Below, in pieces: positions 14,862 to 15,795 of a stretch of DNA of 15,795 bases. The position numbers and the translations under genes were made by a program. Location of the stretch: assembly GCA_046262635.1 (NCBI GenBank), contig JBHEMK010000131.1, positions 1-15,795 on the forward strand, written 5' to 3'. This stretch comes from JBHEMK01 sp046262635. Lineage in GTDB: Bacteria > Actinomycetota > Thermoleophilia > Gaiellales > Gaiellaceae. Each line of letters opens with the position of its first letter. Position 1 is the stretch's first letter. Under the pieces are notes generated by a model. The model was given only the letters and a program-made list of their open reading frames with translations. It was not told where the DNA came from and made no database searches.

Positions 14862-15795
14862 TCGCTCTTCTCCGGTCGGTAGTAGAGCGGAACACACCAG
14901 TGCTGCTCGGCGACCCAGTCGGTGTTCGGCAGGGAGACCGCGTGCCCGGTCATCCGATGGCACGGCTCGTCGTAGACCTTCCCGGTCGAGCACTCGATCG
15001 GATCGAAGACGATGTACTTGTAGAAGCCGGAGGTCATGCCGTCGGGGAGCCGGAGCCGGGAGGGATGCTGCGGGTCGAGCTGCTCGCGGGCGACGGCATT
15101 CTTCCAGGCGACGATCTCTTCGAGCCGCCCCGTCTGCACGAAGCCGACCGCGGCGGTGAACTCGTTCATGCGCAGGTTGAGGCCGTGGACGCCGTGGTCG
15201 GGCTTGCCGTAGTTGCGAAAAGTGCGGGCGAACGTGATCAGCTCGGGACTCGCGGAGACAAGCATGCCGCCCTCACCGGTCGAGATGGTCTTGGTCGGAG
15301 CGAACGACCACACGCCGACATCTCCCCAGCTGCCCGCGCGCCGGCCGTTCCACTCCGCCCCGTGGGCGTGGGCGCAGTCCTCGATCAGAAAAATACCCTC
15401 GGCCTTGCAGAGCTCGGCGATCTGCTCAATCTCGAACGCGAGGTGGCCGCCGATATGCACGACGAACGCGGCCCGCGGGCGGTGCTGTTGCACCTTCGCC
15501 TCGAAGTCGGCGAGCGACACGCAGAGGTCGTCGCGGTTGCAGTCGACGAACTCGACGCGGCCACCGGCATTGAGAACGGAGAGCGGCGTCGCCATGAACG
15601 TATTCGAGGGGCAGAGCACGGTCGCGCCCCGGACGTCGAGGAAGCGGAGAGCTGCGAGCGCCGCGCCCGACCAGCTCGAGAACGCGACCGCCGGGAGGCC
15701 GTTCCACTCGGCCCAGGCCGCTTCGAATGACGCCGTCATGTCGCCCTCCGACCAGCGCTCGGCGTCGAAGATCCGATCCCAGAGGTCGTGGACGC
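14858..15795 (-). CDS. DegT/DnrJ/EryC1/StrS-type PLP aminotransferase, N-terminus outside window
   Basis: The frame is open to the right edge, so the 5' end is missing; 312 residues are visible. An ATG at 15737-15739 is internal: upstream codons read VHDLWDRIFDAERWSEGD, the family's usual lead-in to 'fE..wAe..G'. Further motifs are CPSNTFMATPLSVLNAG, EDCAHAHGAEWNGRRAGSWG (PLP-ring Asp), the Schiff-base Lys in FAPTKTISTGEGGM, and RMNEFTAAVGFVQTGRLEEI. Family members aminate nucleotide-linked keto sugars for O-antigens, S-layer glycans or antibiotics. Coupled by ATGA to the epimerase gene, it probably serves the same sugar pathway. The C-terminus (TDWVAEQHWCVPLYYRPEK) is typical. Substrate unknown. 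Confidence 0.93.
   Translation of the reverse strand, partial: VHDLWDRIFDAERWSEGDMTASFEAAWAEWNGLPAVAFSSWSGAALAALRFLDVRGATVLCPSNTFMATPLSVLNAGGRVEFVDCNRDDLCVSLADFEAKVQQHRPRAAFVVHIGGHLAFEIEQIAELCKAEGIFLIEDCAHAHGAEWNGRRAGSWGDVGVWSFAPTKTISTGEGGMLVSASPELITFARTFRNYGKPDHGVHGLNLRMNEFTAAVGFVQTGRLEEIVAWKNAVAREQLDPQHPSRLRLPDGMTSGFYKYIVFDPIECSTGKVYDEPCHRMTGHAVSLPNTDWVAEQHWCVPLYYRPEKSE

Noticed and set aside
14862..14993. N-terminal extension of the epimerase to 14993
   Set aside because: The added residues precede the canonical MKILVTGGAGFIG start and overlap the aminotransferase; ATG 14861 has an upstream GGAGA and an ATGA junction.
15737..15739. ATG as the start of the aminotransferase
   Set aside because: The frame remains open to the window edge and upstream codons match the family's N-terminal pattern, so the gene is partial rather than starting here.

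Overview
The window is a very GC-rich, almost gap-free stretch of bacterial DNA. Many genes start with GTG, and several junctions are 4-base start/stop overlaps (GTGA, CTGA, ATGA). Together with a leaderless-looking gene, this suggests a high-GC actinobacterium. A soil Thermoleophilia-like lineage (Gaiellales or Solirubrobacterales) is my guess, but the taxonomy is inference. No rRNA, tRNA, CRISPR array or insertion sequence was seen.

Layout. At the left edge is the last 42 codons of a plus-strand gene resembling carboxymuconolactone decarboxylases. From 120 to 7362 a tight minus-strand operon runs, in transcription order: FadR-type GntR regulator, beta-hydroxyacid dehydrogenase, thiamine-diphosphate E1 alpha, E1 beta, an M24 (creatinase / Xaa-Pro dipeptidase fold) protein, lipoyl E2 acyltransferase, a 167-base stretch with a doubtful small ORF, and an ACMSD-type amidohydrolase. 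Diverging from the regulator is a plus-strand operon (7529-12114) for a branched-chain-amino-acid-type (HAAT) ABC importer: binding protein, LivH, LivM, LivG, LivF. The 166-base divergent region carries two related 15-base inverted repeats 104 bases apart, each just downstream of a plausible promoter for one operon. They are the best candidates for the GntR operators.

The two operons read as one regulon. A small organic molecule is imported by the Liv system, trimmed or cleaved by the M24 protein and/or amidohydrolase, oxidised by the beta-hydroxyacid dehydrogenase, and a resulting 2-oxo acid is converted to acyl-CoA by the E1/E2 complex. No E3 gene is present, so a housekeeping dihydrolipoamide dehydrogenase is presumably shared. 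The substrate cannot be read from the sequence. The M24 protein lacks one canonical metal ligand (Cys in place of Asp), so it may not be a peptidase. This cluster is the best candidate for an undescribed pathway.

To the right is an unrelated cell-envelope segment: a glycosyltransferase of the MGDG-synthase/UgtP type translationally coupled to a polysaccharide deacetylase (plus strand). Facing these are an NAD-dependent sugar-nucleotide epimerase and a DegT/DnrJ/EryC1-type aminotransferase (minus strand, running off the right edge). The deacetylase and epimerase genes overlap tail to tail by 109 bases.
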